Source: Nocardia suismassiliense (lineage in GTDB: Bacteria; Actinomycetota; Actinomycetes; Mycobacteriales; Mycobacteriaceae). From it: a stretch of 33,250 bases of DNA. The position numbers were made by a program, and so were the translations under genes. Of this stretch, positions 1 through 7,909 are shown piece after piece. How positions within the stretch are numbered: position 1 is the stretch's first letter; each line of letters begins with the position of its first letter. The notes beneath the pieces were generated by a model that was given only the letters and a program-made list of their open reading frames with translations, was not told the DNA's origin and did no database searches. The stretch spans positions 2,815,263 to 2,848,512 of the forward strand of contig NZ_LT985361.1 in assembly GCF_900269665.1 (NCBI RefSeq). Direction: 5' to 3'.

Positions 1-192
1 CCCGGGACTCGCGGCGCGGGGCCGGCCGCCCGGCGGCGCCGGGCGCCCTCGGGGTTCTTCCGCCTTCTGGACCCGCCCGGCTCCGGAATCCCCGCCCGGG
101 GGGGGGGGGGGGGCGGGGGGCGGGGGGGGGGGGGGGGGCGGGCCCCCCATGGGGGGCGGGGGGTTTGGGGGGGGCGGCGGGCCGCCCCCGCC
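1..192. other. Low-complexity G/C smear, probable assembly or sequencing artefact
   Basis: Bases 99-178 are almost only G with scattered C, including uninterrupted G runs longer than 12, and the bases before them are irregular G/C-rich sequence. No coding frame or plausible protein can be followed through it, while normal coding sequence begins abruptly near position 193. This is typical of a collapsing read at a contig end rather than genuine biology. I would not annotate any gene inside it. Confidence 0.75.
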
Positions 193-375
193 GATAGGCG
201 GGCGCGGCTGGTCGTGCTGACCGACGCCGGTAAAGACGCGCTCGGCATTGCGGCGCAACGGATTCAGGGCATCGAGCAGATGATCGCCGGAAGTCTGGGC
301 GATGGCGGGTTAGTCGATCTGCGGCGGGCGCTGGTCCTGGTGAACGAGGCGCTGGCGGCGGACGTCGCGCAGTGA
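181..375 (+). CDS. MarR-family regulator, C-terminal fragment (5' end lost in bad sequence)
   Basis: From position 193 one frame reads DRRARLVVLTDAGKDALG and continues to a TGA at 373-375. The DRRARLVVLTDAGK string is the typical MarR wing, with the DxR motif that contacts the minor groove followed by the LTDAGK turn into the dimerisation helix. The remaining ~45 residues (AAQRIQGIEQMIAGSL...) fit the C-terminal helices. About 80-100 N-terminal residues, including the recognition helix, are missing because the upstream sequence dissolves into a G-rich smear, so the fragment probably reflects sequence quality rather than a true pseudogene. The ligand and targets cannot be told. Nothing coding is seen between 376 and the end of the next gene at 480. 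Confidence 0.6.
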   Translation, partial: AAPADRRARLVVLTDAGKDALGIAAQRIQGIEQMIAGSLGDGGLVDLRRALVLVNEALAADVAQ

Positions 376-479
376 CTATCCCGCGATCCGGTGTACAGGC
401 CGTGGGCTCGGTCTGCCGTCGATCGAGGTGCCTCTACTCCATATGTCGCGCAAGGTCTTTCGGCGCGAGTCAGGCAGTG

Positions 480-1424
480 CTACTTGGGTGACTCGAGTGA
501 CCGCCGCCAGGTCTGACCGATCAGGTCCGCACCCCAGCTGTGGTGTGGGCTCTCTTCCACCAGTTCGAAACCGGCCCGCTGATAGATGTGCCGAGCTGCG
601 GTGAGCACGTCGTTGGTCCACAGCACCATCTCGCGGTAGCCCGCGGCGGTCGCGAAGCGCAGGCACTGCTCGACCAGCGCGGACCCGACGCCGAGTCCGC
701 GCGCGCTTGGCTCGACCAGCAGCAGCCGCAACCGTGCGGTGGTCTCGCTCTCGGCGACGCAGAAGATGCTGCCCACCGGCTCGCCGCCGGATTCGGCGAT
801 CCAGGCCTGCTCGCGCTGCTCGTCGTGGGCGTTGAGGTAGTCGGCGACGATGCGCACGATCAACTCCTCATACGTTCCGTCCCAACCGTATTCGGCGCTG
901 TAGAGCCGGGCGTGCCGTTCGATGACCCAGCCGTAGTCACCGGGCTTCGGCGCCCGGATGACGAACGGTGGCGCCGCCGCCGCGTGGGCGGGATGGTCCA
1001 GGATCTGCTGGATGGTGCGCATCGCGGTGACCAGCCGGGCGCGGGCGGCGGGCGGTTTGGCGGTTAGCAGGTAGCCGATCTCGTCGCTGGAGCGTTGGTC
1101 GAGCACCGCGAAGATTTCCTTGCCCTTGGTGGTGAGCCGGACCTCTTGGCGGCGGCCGTCGCTGTCGGAGCGGTTGCGCTGGACCAGGCCCGCGCTCTCG
1201 AAGCGGGCCAGGATGCGGCTCAGGTAGCCGGCGTCGAGATCCAGTGTCTGGCGCAGGGTTACCACCTCGGCGGTGCCGGAATTGGCCAGCTCGAACAGGA
1301 TTCGGACCTCGGTCAGCGAATACTCGCTGTCCAGCAAGCCTTCGCGGAGCACACCGATGACCTTGGTGTAGCGGCGGTTGAATTCCCGGACTGCGGCGAT
1401 GTCCGTGGCGGCGACGGTGGTCAC
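480..1424 (-). CDS. Bifunctional MarR-type regulator / GNAT N-acetyltransferase
   Basis: This 314-residue protein joins two domains. Residues ~1-145 are a MarR winged helix: the helix-turn-helix lies around 50-80, and the wing is SDSDGRRQEVRLTTKG at ~86-101. Residues ~155-312 are a GNAT acetyltransferase with the acetyl-CoA pyrophosphate loop RGLGVG at 242-247 and the late GNAT strand/helix NDVLTAARHIYQRAGFE at 271-287. MarR-GNAT fusions are a known family, but the acceptor substrate is unknown. The start is GTG at 1424, with GGAG about 6 bases before it. The gene is divergent from bioA, and a perfect palindrome at 1458-1476 lies 34 bases upstream of the start, which suggests autoregulation. 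It could be a pure sensor that uses the GNAT fold for ligand binding. Confidence 0.9.
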   Translation of the reverse strand: MTTVAATDIAAVREFNRRYTKVIGVLREGLLDSEYSLTEVRILFELANSGTAEVVTLRQTLDLDAGYLSRILARFESAGLVQRNRSDSDGRRQEVRLTTKGKEIFAVLDQRSSDEIGYLLTAKPPAARARLVTAMRTIQQILDHPAHAAAAPPFVIRAPKPGDYGWVIERHARLYSAEYGWDGTYEELIVRIVADYLNAHDEQREQAWIAESGGEPVGSIFCVAESETTARLRLLLVEPSARGLGVGSALVEQCLRFATAAGYREMVLWTNDVLTAARHIYQRAGFELVEESPHHSWGADLIGQTWRRSLESPK

Positions 1425-1457
1425 GACGGCTCCGTTCCTGCGGTGCGACTCGGTTGA

Positions 1458-1476
1458 TCTTTGACGGAGTCAAAGA
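1458..1476. promoter_or_regulatory. Perfect palindrome, probable operator of the MarR-GNAT regulator
   Basis: The arms TCTTTGAC (1458-1465) and GTCAAAGA (1469-1476) are perfect complements around a GGA centre. The core TTGAC-N3-GTCAA is a typical MarR-type half-site arrangement, and it sits just upstream of the MarR-GNAT start in the intergenic region shared with bioA. The palindrome is directly visible; its assignment to the neighbouring regulator is inferred from position and symmetry. Confidence 0.6.
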
Positions 1477-1546
1477 ATAACCCTGGACGACCGCTGAGCG
1501 CCGGGAATTCGCACGGATGCGGCTCGCGCGCAGCTCCGGTGGTAAC

Positions 1547-1561
1547 TTGAACGGCGTTCAA
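1547..1561. promoter_or_regulatory. BioQ-type operator upstream of bioA
   Basis: TTGAACGGCGTTCAA is a perfect 15-base inverted repeat (TGAAC-GGC-GTTCA core at 1548-1560), 44 bases before the bioA start. The same TGAAC-N3-GTTCA core recurs before bioF and bioB in this window. It matches the recognition sequence established for BioQ repressors in corynebacteria and mycobacteria. A -10-like TAACTT (1543-1548) overlaps its left edge, so a bound repressor would block RNA polymerase. Confidence 0.85.
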
Positions 1562-1605
1562 GCCCGTCCGCTGGGCGGGGTCGTCGCTCGACCGCGAGGA
1601 TTCCT

Positions 1606-2880
1606 GTGGCACTGACCCGTGACGAGATCGCCGCTATCGACGCCAAACACGTCTGGCACCCCTACGGCGGATTCCCGGCCACCACCGAGCCTTTGGTGGT
1701 CGCCGAAGCCCGCGGCACGCGGCTGACGCTGGCCGACGGCCGCGAGGTGATCGACGGCATGAGCTCCTGGTGGGCCGCCATTCACGGTTACCGGCACCCG
1801 GTGCTCGACGCCGCGTTGGTGGCGCAGTCGCAGCGGATGAGCCACGTGATGTTCGGCGGTCTTACCCACGAACCCGCCGCTCGGCTGGCCGAACTGCTGG
1901 TCGAGCTGACCCCGGCCGGCCTGGACAAGGTGTTCCTGTGCGACTCCGGTTCGGTGTCGGTCGAGGTCGCGGTGAAGATGTGCCTGCAATATTGGCGCGC
2001 GCTCGGCCGCCCGGAGAAACGGCGGCTGCTCACCTGGCGCGGCGGCTATCACGGCGACACCTTCACGCCGATGAGCGTGTGCGATCCGACCGGCGGCATG
2101 CACTCGCTGTGGACCGATGTGCTGGTCGATCAGGTCTTCGCGCCGATGCCACCGAGTGACTACCGGCCGGAGTATGTGGCGGAGCTGGACCGGCTGATCG
2201 GCGCCAACGCCGGCGAGCTCGCGGCGGTGATCGTGGAACCCGTCGTGCAAGGCGCGGGTGGGATGCGCTGGCATCACCCGCGCTACCTGACGGATTTGCG
2301 CAGGCTGTGCGACGAGCACGGCGTGCTGCTGGTCTTCGATGAGATCGCGACCGGATTCGGCCGCACCGGAACGTTTTTCGCGGCCGATCAGGTCGGCGTC
2401 GGGCCGGATGTGATGTGTATCGGCAAGGCGCTGACCGGCGGCTACCTCACCCTGGCCGCCACGCTGTGCACCGCGCTGATCGCCGAGACGATCAGCGCGG
2501 GACACGGCGGCTTGATGCACGGGCCGACCTTCATGGGCAACCCGCTGGCCTGCGCGGTCGCGGTGGCCTCACTGGAACTGCTGACGGCCGGGGACTGGCG
2601 TGGCGACGTGGCGCGCATCGAAGCCGGTCTCGAAGCCGGCCTTGCCCCGTTGCGTGCGCTGCCGAATGTCGTCGAGGCCCGGGTGCTCGGCGCGATCGGC
2701 GTGATCGAACTCGACCGCCCCGTGGACATGCGTACCGCGACCGACGCCGCGGTCGCTGCCGGGGTGTGGCTGCGGCCGTTCCGGAATCTCGTGTACACGA
2801 TGCCGCCGTTCATCAGCACCGACGCGGACATCGCGGCGATCACGACCGGCATGCGTGCCGCTGTTGCGGCGCAGTCGTGA
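1606..2880 (+). CDS. bioA: Adenosylmethionine-8-amino-7-oxononanoate aminotransferase (BioA)
   Basis: BioA makes 7,8-diaminopelargonic acid from KAPA using S-adenosylmethionine as amino donor and PLP as cofactor, the third step of ring assembly for biotin in the cytosol. The 424-residue length is normal. HVWHPY (15-20) and [12 protein letters not shown] (51-62) are BioA signatures of the SAM/KAPA pocket, YHG is at 148-150, the PLP-ring Asp is in [12 protein letters not shown] (D245), and the Schiff-base lysine is K274 in CIGKALTGG. The GTG start at 1606 is preceded by GAGGA at 1596-1600, with good spacing. A BioQ-type box lies upstream. Unlike many operons, bioA is separated from bioF by a cupin/MarR pair. 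Confidence 0.97.
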   Translation: MALTRDEIAAIDAKHVWHPYGGFPATTEPLVVAEARGTRLTLADGREVIDGMSSWWAAIHGYRHPVLDAALVAQSQRMSHVMFGGLTHEPAARLAELLVELTPAGLDKVFLCDSGSVSVEVAVKMCLQYWRALGRPEKRRLLTWRGGYHGDTFTPMSVCDPTGGMHSLWTDVLVDQVFAPMPPSDYRPEYVAELDRLIGANAGELAAVIVEPVVQGAGGMRWHHPRYLTDLRRLCDEHGVLLVFDEIATGFGRTGTFFAADQVGVGPDVMCIGKALTGGYLTLAATLCTALIAETISAGHGGLMHGPTFMGNPLACAVAVASLELLTAGDWRGDVARIEAGLEAGLAPLRALPNVVEARVLGAIGVIELDRPVDMRTATDAAVAAGVWLRPFRNLVYTMPPFISTDADIAAITTGMRAAVAAQS

Positions 2881-2892
2881 TCGCCGGTCGGC

Positions 2893-3264
2893 TCAGGCGA
2901 TCCAGGGCGGCACGACCAGGGTGTCGCTGCCCGGCACGCCCGCCTTGGCGCCCGCCTGTGCCGTGACGATGGCGGTGAAGCCATGCTCGGTGTGCACCTG
3001 GCGCAGCGCGTTGGCGGGCATGATCACCGTATCGCCTTCGGCGGCAGTGAGTTTCGTGCCGTCGAGGTCGACGGTGAGACTGCCCGCGACGACGGTCCAG
3101 ATCTGCTCGGTGTCGATGATGTGGACCGGGCCCGACCTGTCGGCGGGCACCTCGACCCGCCAGAGGGCGAGCGCGGTGCCGCCCTGGGTGGGCGAGGCGA
3201 GGGTGGTCATGACACCGCCGGGGGTTTCGGTGCGACGGGTTTCGGTGTGTTGGATGAGCGTCAT
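2893..3264 (-). CDS. Small single-domain cupin protein
   Basis: This 123-residue protein carries one cupin barrel. The first motif region is GPVHIIDTEQIWTVVAGSL (45-63; H48 and E53 in metal-ligand-like positions), followed by GDTVIMPANALRQVHTEHGF (77-96; H91). Short cupins of this type bind small ligands or act as oxygenases or isomerases; no substrate can be given. The ATG at 3264 is chosen because GGAG lies 9 bases upstream on this strand and because the longer reading frame would run across the divergent MarR gene. Together with that MarR gene it forms a divergent regulator/target pair sitting between bioA and bioF, so a link to biotin is positional only. Confidence 0.8.
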   Translation of the reverse strand: MTLIQHTETRRTETPGGVMTTLASPTQGGTALALWRVEVPADRSGPVHIIDTEQIWTVVAGSLTVDLDGTKLTAAEGDTVIMPANALRQVHTEHGFTAIVTAQAGAKAGVPGSDTLVVPPWIA

Positions 3265-3285
3265 GCGTGGGCACTCCGTAAGATA

Positions 3286-3321
3286 GACAATCAGGTTGTC
3301 CATATAGTCAACGAGGTTGTC
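3286..3321. promoter_or_regulatory. Two tandem operator-like inverted repeats between cupin and MarR genes
   Basis: GACAATCAGGTTGTC (3286-3300) is a perfect inverted repeat (GACAA/TTGTC). A near copy, GTCAACGAGGTTGTC, follows at 3307-3321. The two start exactly 21 bases apart, two helical turns, so dimers would bind the same DNA face. A -10-like TATAGT (3303-3308) lies between them, and the second repeat contains the GAGG ribosome site of the MarR gene. This layout suggests cooperative autorepression that also controls the divergent cupin gene. Confidence 0.65.
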
Positions 3322-3325
3322 CAAT

Positions 3326-3805
3326 ATGTCAAGTGATGCCGGTGGATATGAACTGCCGTTGCGGATGCTGCTCGGCTTTCGTGCGGTCATCGACGAGGTG
3401 CACGCCGAGTTGGCCGAGCACGGGCACGCCGAGCTGCGGCCGATGCACGGCTTCCTTTTCCAGGCCGTCGGCCGGGTGGGTGGGCCGTACGGGTGTACCG
3501 CCGCCGATCTCGGTCGCGCCCTCGGTATCTCGAAACAGGCCGCGGGCAAGCACATCGAGACGCTCGAGCGGTTGGATTATCTGCGGCAGGGTCATGATCC
3601 GACCGATGCGCGGCGCAAGGTCTATACGTTGACCGAGCGCGCCGTCGACATGCTGAATCGGTCCGCGCAGGTCTTCGATCGCATTCATGAGCGCTGGGCG
3701 CGGCAACTCGGCGCCGATCGACTGGCGCAACTCGAGCAGGATCTGCGCACGGTGACGCCGGGGGAGGTGTTTCGCTTCGATACGCCGAACTGGTTCTCCG
3801 GGTGA
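3326..3805 (+). CDS. MarR-family transcriptional regulator
   Basis: This 159-residue winged-helix protein has a recognition helix around CTAADLGRALGISKQAAGKHIETLERLDYL (residues ~57-86) and a wing with the motif DPTDARRKVYTLTE (~90-103). It is a typical single-domain MarR dimer. The start is set at ATG 3326 rather than the in-frame TTG 9 bases earlier, because GAGG (3313-3316) is spaced correctly only for the ATG. It is divergent from the cupin gene with two phased inverted repeats between them. The likely role is a ligand-responsive repressor of itself and the cupin gene; the ligand is unknown. Confidence 0.88.
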   Translation: MSSDAGGYELPLRMLLGFRAVIDEVHAELAEHGHAELRPMHGFLFQAVGRVGGPYGCTAADLGRALGISKQAAGKHIETLERLDYLRQGHDPTDARRKVYTLTERAVDMLNRSAQVFDRIHERWARQLGADRLAQLEQDLRTVTPGEVFRFDTPNWFSG

Positions 3806-3830
3806 GCGGATCGGTCGGGGCTATGCGTCC

Positions 3831-3843
3831 TGAACGGTGTTCA
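3831..3843. promoter_or_regulatory. BioQ-type operator upstream of bioF
   Basis: TGAACGGTGTTCA (3831-3843) has the TGAAC-N3-GTTCA core shared with the bioA and bioB boxes and lies only 16 bases before the bioF GTG start. With the -10-like TATGCG at 3822-3827 just upstream, it would cover the transcription start. It shows that bioF-bioD has its own biotin-responsive promoter, separate from bioA. Confidence 0.85.
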
Positions 3844-3859
3844 AGTATGCTCCGGAGCT

Positions 3860-5014
3860 GTGACTACCGATCCATTGAGTTGGTTGGACGAGCGTGCGTC
3901 CGCGCGGGTGGCCGCCGGACTGCGGCGTGAACTTCGTCCCCGCGCGGCGCGGTCGCCGTCGCTCGACCTGGCCTCCAACGACTATCTCGGGCTGGTTCGC
4001 CACCCCGAGGTGATCGACGGAGCGATCGAGTCGGTGCGGCGCTGGGGGGCGGGCTCGACCGGCTCCCGGCTCGTCACCGGCACCACCGTCGAGCACGAGC
4101 TGCTGGAGACCGAGCTCGCCGAATTCGTCGGTGCCGAGGCGGGACTCGTGTTCGCCTCCGGATACGCCGCCAACCTCGGCGCGGTCACCGCGCTGGCAGG
4201 GCGTGGTGCGCTGGTCGTTTCCGATGCGGGCAGTCACGCGTCGCTCGTCGACGCGTGCAGGCTGTCGCGGGCCAGGGTGGAGGTTGCCGCCCACGGGGAT
4301 GTCGACGCGGTGGATCGCCTGCTTGCCGCGCGGACCGAGGAGCGGGCGCTGGTGCTCACCGATTCGGTGTTCAGCGCCGACGGTGATCTCGCGCCGCTCG
4401 CCGAGCTGCACCGGGTGACCCGGGCGCGGGGCGCGGTGCTGATCGTGGACGAGGCGCACGGTCTCGGAGTGCGTGGCGCGGGTGGGCGCGGGCTGGTGCA
4501 CGAGCTCGGACTGGCCGGCGAGCCGGATCTGGTGATCACCGCGACATTGTCGAAATCCCTTGCGGCGCAAGGTGGCGTGGTGCTGGCCAGTGAGCGGGTC
4601 CGGGCGCATCTGATCGATGCCGCGCGCACCTTCATTTTCGATACCGGCCTCGCGCCGGCCGCCGTCGGCGCGGCGCGGGCGGCGCTGCGGGTGCTGCGCC
4701 GAGAACCCGAACTGGCGGGCCGGGTGCTGGAGCGGGCCGCCGATATCGCGCGGATCGCCGGTGTGTCGGTGCCGGATTCGGCGGTGGTGTCGGTGGTGCT
4801 CGGTAAGGCGCAGGTCGCCTTCGATGCCGCGCAGGCCTGCCGGGCGCAGGGCCTGGATGTCGGTTGCTTCCGGCCGCCGTCGGTGCCGGAGGGTACGTCG
4901 CGGCTGCGGCTCACCGCCCGCGCCAACCTGACGGAGGCCGAGCTCGACACCATCGCAACGGTTCTCGGTGATGTGCTGGCGCAGGCGCGTGGGTTGGACG
5001 CGGTGCGGGCATGA
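3860..5014 (+). CDS. bioF: 8-amino-7-oxononanoate synthase (BioF)
   Basis: BioF condenses pimeloyl thioester with L-alanine (PLP-dependent, decarboxylating) to give KAPA, the first committed step of biotin ring assembly. At 384 residues it is full length. The motifs of the alpha-oxoamine synthase family are present: SNDYLGL (39-45), [11 protein letters not shown] (65-75), the PLP-binding D197 and H200 in [12 protein letters not shown], and the Schiff-base lysine K232 in [11 protein letters not shown]. The GTG start at 3860 has GGAG at 3854-3857, very close (2 bases), so a leaderless or weakly led mRNA is possible. bioD follows after 28 bases, making a bioFD transcription unit behind a BioQ-type box. 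Confidence 0.96.
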   Translation: MTTDPLSWLDERASARVAAGLRRELRPRAARSPSLDLASNDYLGLVRHPEVIDGAIESVRRWGAGSTGSRLVTGTTVEHELLETELAEFVGAEAGLVFASGYAANLGAVTALAGRGALVVSDAGSHASLVDACRLSRARVEVAAHGDVDAVDRLLAARTEERALVLTDSVFSADGDLAPLAELHRVTRARGAVLIVDEAHGLGVRGAGGRGLVHELGLAGEPDLVITATLSKSLAAQGGVVLASERVRAHLIDAARTFIFDTGLAPAAVGAARAALRVLRREPELAGRVLERAADIARIAGVSVPDSAVVSVVLGKAQVAFDAAQACRAQGLDVGCFRPPSVPEGTSRLRLTARANLTEAELDTIATVLGDVLAQARGLDAVRA

Positions 5015-5042
5015 ACGTCGCTGGAACACGAAGGATGGCGGT

Positions 5043-5717
5043 ATGAGCGTTCTCTTGGTTACCGGGACTTCTACGGAAGTCGGCAAGACTGTGGTCACTG
5101 CGGCTGTGGCGGCGGCCGCGCTCGCCGCCGGCCGGTCGGTCGCTGTCTGTAAGCCGGGCCAAACCGGGGTAGCCGCAGGCGAACCCGGCGATCTGGCCGA
5201 AGTCGAACGGCTCAGTGGTGTCACCCGGACCTCCGAATTCGCGCGTTACCCGGATCCGCTCGCGCCCGATACCGCCGCCCGTCGTGCGGGATTGCCCGAG
5301 CTCACCGTGGCCGAAACCGTCGCGGGCATAGCGGCGCTCGACGATGCCGAACTCATCTTGGTGGAGGGCGCCGGCGGTCTGCTGGTTCGGCTCGGCGATT
5401 TCACCCTGCTCGATCTCGCCCAGAAACTCGACGCACCAGTACTTCTGGTGACCGCCGCCGGACTCGGCACGCTCAACCACACCGAATTGACCACGCGCGC
5501 TCTGCATTCGGCGGGTGTGCGATGCGCGGGCTTGGTGATCGGGTCGTGGCCTGCCGAACCCGACCTCGCCGCGACCTGCAACCGCGTCGACCTACCGCGC
5601 GTCACCGGTGTCGACCTGGTCGGCGCGATCCCCGAAGGTGCGGGCTCCTGGGACCGCGACCGCTTCACCGCCGCGGTGCCCGGCTGGTTCACTCCCGACT
5701 GGTCGCCGTTTACCTGA
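5043..5717 (+). CDS. bioD: ATP-dependent dethiobiotin synthetase (BioD)
   Basis: BioD closes the ureido ring by carboxylating 7,8-diaminopelargonic acid with CO2 and ATP, yielding dethiobiotin, the substrate of BioB. The 224-residue protein starts with the P-loop GTSTEVGKT (8-16), and [13 protein letters not shown] lies near residue 105, as in known BioD enzymes. The ATG at 5043 is used because AAGGA (5031-5035) is spaced 7 bases from it; the frame stays open upstream but only over the end of bioF. It lies 28 bases after bioF and is convergent, with a 21-base gap, to the corrinoid transporter operon. No clear terminator is visible in that short gap. Confidence 0.96.
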   Translation: MSVLLVTGTSTEVGKTVVTAAVAAAALAAGRSVAVCKPGQTGVAAGEPGDLAEVERLSGVTRTSEFARYPDPLAPDTAARRAGLPELTVAETVAGIAALDDAELILVEGAGGLLVRLGDFTLLDLAQKLDAPVLLVTAAGLGTLNHTELTTRALHSAGVRCAGLVIGSWPAEPDLAATCNRVDLPRVTGVDLVGAIPEGAGSWDRDRFTAAVPGWFTPDWSPFT

Positions 5718-5738
5718 AGATGATCGCCGTCTCGGGCT

Positions 5739-6764
5739 TCAGCGGAGGGCGTCGTCGACCTGGGGTTGGATGCTGGAGGCGGGGACCAGGTTCCACTGTT
5801 CCAGTTGCTTGCGGATCTGTTCGGCGGCGTCGATGTTGAGGGGGCCGCTGGTCCACATGGCGTAGGGGAGGTTGAGGAAGCGGCCCTCGGTGACGGCGCG
5901 GAGTTGGTTGATGCCGGGCTTGGCGCGCAGGGCCTCGACCTTCTGGGCGAAGGTCTGCGGCGGGTAGTCGACGAACATGATGGCGTCGGGGTCGGCGGCG
6001 GCCAGTCGCTCCCAGGAGACCCGGGTCCAGGTGTCGGCCACGTCGCTGAGCGCGTTGTGACCACCGGCGGCGTCCAGGATCGCCTGGGGCGCACCGAAAC
6101 TGCCGCTGGACATGAGGGAATCGGTGGCGCTGTCGAACAGGAAGATGGTCGGCTTGCGCTCGGCCTGCGGTGCGGCGGTCAGCGCGGCGAGGCGTCGATC
6201 CAGATCGGCGGTCACCTCGGTGGCGCGGTCGGCGCGGCCGGTGATGGCGCCCAGGTTGGTGAGATCGGTGCGCAGCGCCGTCCACGGCTCGACGATGCCG
6301 CGCGGGCGTTCACCATTTCGCTGACGGCAGCTCTCGGTCAGGGTGTAGGCCGCGATCCCGGCCTTGCTCAACGACTCCGGGGTCAGGTTCTTGGCTTCGT
6401 CATAGCCGTAGCTCCAGCCCGCGACCATCACGTCGGGACCCTGCGCCAGCACGGTCTCGCGCGAAGGATATTCGGGCGCAACAGACTTCAGCTGATCGAC
6501 AACCGGACCGTAGTGCCTGCGCAACGTATCGGCGTCGCGCTGCACACTCGACACCGCGACCACCTGGTCCTGTGCCCCGAGTGCGAGCGCCATCGAGATC
6601 AGATTCCCGTCGTTGACGAACAAGCGTTGCGCGGGGGCCGGAAACCGCACGTCCACATCGCAATTCCGGATCGTGAGATCTCCGGCTGCGGTGTTGTCCG
6701 CACTACATCCGGCCACCGCCGCGGCCAGTGTGACCGCTACCAACACTCGCAGAGTGTGCTTCAT
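5739..6764 (-). CDS. Corrinoid ABC importer, substrate-binding lipoprotein (BtuF-like)
   Basis: This 341-residue periplasmic-binding-protein fold belongs to the BtuF/FhuD/FepB class. An N-terminal lipoprotein signal (MKHTLRVLVAVTLAAAVAGC) carries the lipobox VAGC, with the lipidated Cys at residue 20. The mature part has two alpha/beta lobes with landmarks such as LALGAQDQVVAVSS, QGPDVMVAGWSYGY and GGHNALSDV. The ATG at 6764 is preferred over the upstream in-frame start because it begins a proper signal peptide and has an AAAGG-type ribosome site. It is the last gene of the leftward permease-ATPase-binding protein operon. The sequence alone would allow a siderophore ligand, but the cobalamin riboswitch at the operon head argues for corrinoid. 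Confidence 0.88.
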   Translation of the reverse strand: MKHTLRVLVAVTLAAAVAGCSADNTAAGDLTIRNCDVDVRFPAPAQRLFVNDGNLISMALALGAQDQVVAVSSVQRDADTLRRHYGPVVDQLKSVAPEYPSRETVLAQGPDVMVAGWSYGYDEAKNLTPESLSKAGIAAYTLTESCRQRNGERPRGIVEPWTALRTDLTNLGAITGRADRATEVTADLDRRLAALTAAPQAERKPTIFLFDSATDSLMSSGSFGAPQAILDAAGGHNALSDVADTWTRVSWERLAAADPDAIMFVDYPPQTFAQKVEALRAKPGINQLRAVTEGRFLNLPYAMWTSGPLNIDAAEQIRKQLEQWNLVPASSIQPQVDDALR

Positions 6765-6826
6765 AGATTCGCCTTTCAATGCTGGGTGCGTGCGTGGAGT
6801 GCTGATGCGTGCTGGCCGATGCAGGT

Positions 6827-7909
6827 TCACAGCGTCGCCTCGCGGGCGGTGATCAGGAGGTGAGGTTCGCCGGTTTCGGGATGGGGGACGCGGAGGGCGC
6901 GGACGCCGAACACCGTGTCGACGACCTCGGAAGCCAGGGCGACGGCCGGCGCGGCGAGGGGATGAGCGGTGCCGTTGTGTAGCACCAGGATTCGGTCGCA
7001 GTAGCGGTCCGCCAGGGTCAGATCGTGCAGCGCCATGATGACGGTTCGTTGCAGGGTGCGGGTCAGCGCGAGGAGTTCGAGGCGGTGGGTGATGTCCAGA
7101 TGATTGGTCGGTTCGTCCAGCAGCAGCACCGGGGTGTTCTGCACAAGCGCGCGGGCGAGCAGCACTCGTTGGCGTTCACCGCCGGAGAGTCGATGAACCG
7201 GTCGGTCGGCGAACCCGGTCAGGTCCACCGTGGCCAACGCGTCTTGAACCGCCTGCTGTTCGAGCGGCGATCCGGCACCCCACGGCGGTAGGTACGGGGT
7301 GAGCCCTAGCGCCACGACCTCGCCCGCGCGCAGGTCGGCGGGCGGGCGTTCGTCCTGTGCGACCATCGCGACCGTGCGCGCCCGCTGGCGCGACGACATC
7401 TTCTGCAGCACGTGGCCGTCCACCGTTACCCGACCACGCACCGGCCGCCGCACCCCGGCGAGAGTCTGCAGCAGCGTCGACTTTCCAGCGCCGTTCGGCC
7501 CGACGATCCCGATCGTCTCGCCGGCCTGAATCGTGAAGCTCACGTCGGAGACCACGGTCCGACGCCCAGCGGCACACGCGAGCCCGTGCACCTCCAATGC
7601 CCCAGCGGTGCCGTCGGTTTCGACGCTGCCGTAGGCAGTGTGCGCGGCGCCGGTGGTTTCGACTACAACGTGTGCAGTGGCAGCAGTGCTGGAGGTTTCG
7701 GCCGTGCCGTGCGCAGTGCCAGTGGTTTCGGTCCTGCCGTGGGCGGTGCCAGCGGTGCCAGGGGTTTCGACAACCCCTTGCGCAGCGCCGGCGCCGGCGG
7801 TTTCCAGGATGCCGCTTCCAGCGGGATCCTTGCCGCCGTTGACGCGACGATCGGCCGCTCCGCTCAGCTCAGACTCGGTACGGCCCCGGGCGATGTCGTG
7901 ACCGCTCAT
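6827..7909 (-). CDS. Corrinoid ABC importer ATPase (BtuD/FecE-like) with repetitive N-terminal extension
   Basis: The ABC domain (residues ~104-345) is complete: Walker A GPNGAGKST (137-145), Q-loop near 185, signature LSGGERQ (241-247), Walker B VLLLDE (261-266) and H-loop H295. It is of the FecE/BtuD class and powers the partner permease. Ahead of it lies an unusual ~103-residue extension. Residues 33-107 fall into six 10-13-residue units built on an E-T-x-G/S-T/A-A pattern, with no known role. The start is taken at ATG 7909 because its ATGA overlaps the permease stop codon, implying translational coupling. If translation instead began inside the repeat, the extension would be shorter. No such extension is usual in this family. 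Confidence 0.88.
   Translation of the reverse strand: MSGHDIARGRTESELSGAADRRVNGGKDPAGSGILETAGAGAAQGVVETPGTAGTAHGRTETTGTAHGTAETSSTAATAHVVVETTGAAHTAYGSVETDGTAGALEVHGLACAAGRRTVVSDVSFTIQAGETIGIVGPNGAGKSTLLQTLAGVRRPVRGRVTVDGHVLQKMSSRQRARTVAMVAQDERPPADLRAGEVVALGLTPYLPPWGAGSPLEQQAVQDALATVDLTGFADRPVHRLSGGERQRVLLARALVQNTPVLLLDEPTNHLDITHRLELLALTRTLQRTVIMALHDLTLADRYCDRILVLHNGTAHPLAAPAVALASEVVDTVFGVRALRVPHPETGEPHLLITAREATL
7589..7813 (-). repeat. Imperfect 39-base tandem repeat encoding 13-residue units in the ATPase N-terminus
   Basis: Read on the minus strand, codons 33-107 divide into units GILETAGAGAAQG, VVETPGTAGTAHG, RTETTGTAHG, TAETSSTAATAHV, VVETTGAAHTAYG and SVETDGTAGALEV. Five are 13 residues long (39 bases) and one is 10. 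On the plus strand the same repetition is visible as recurring GTGCCAGTGGTTTCG-like blocks. The last unit merges into the first strand of the ABC domain. The composition (T, A, G, E) predicts a disordered linker. The variable unit length suggests slippage or unequal recombination. Confidence 0.75.
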
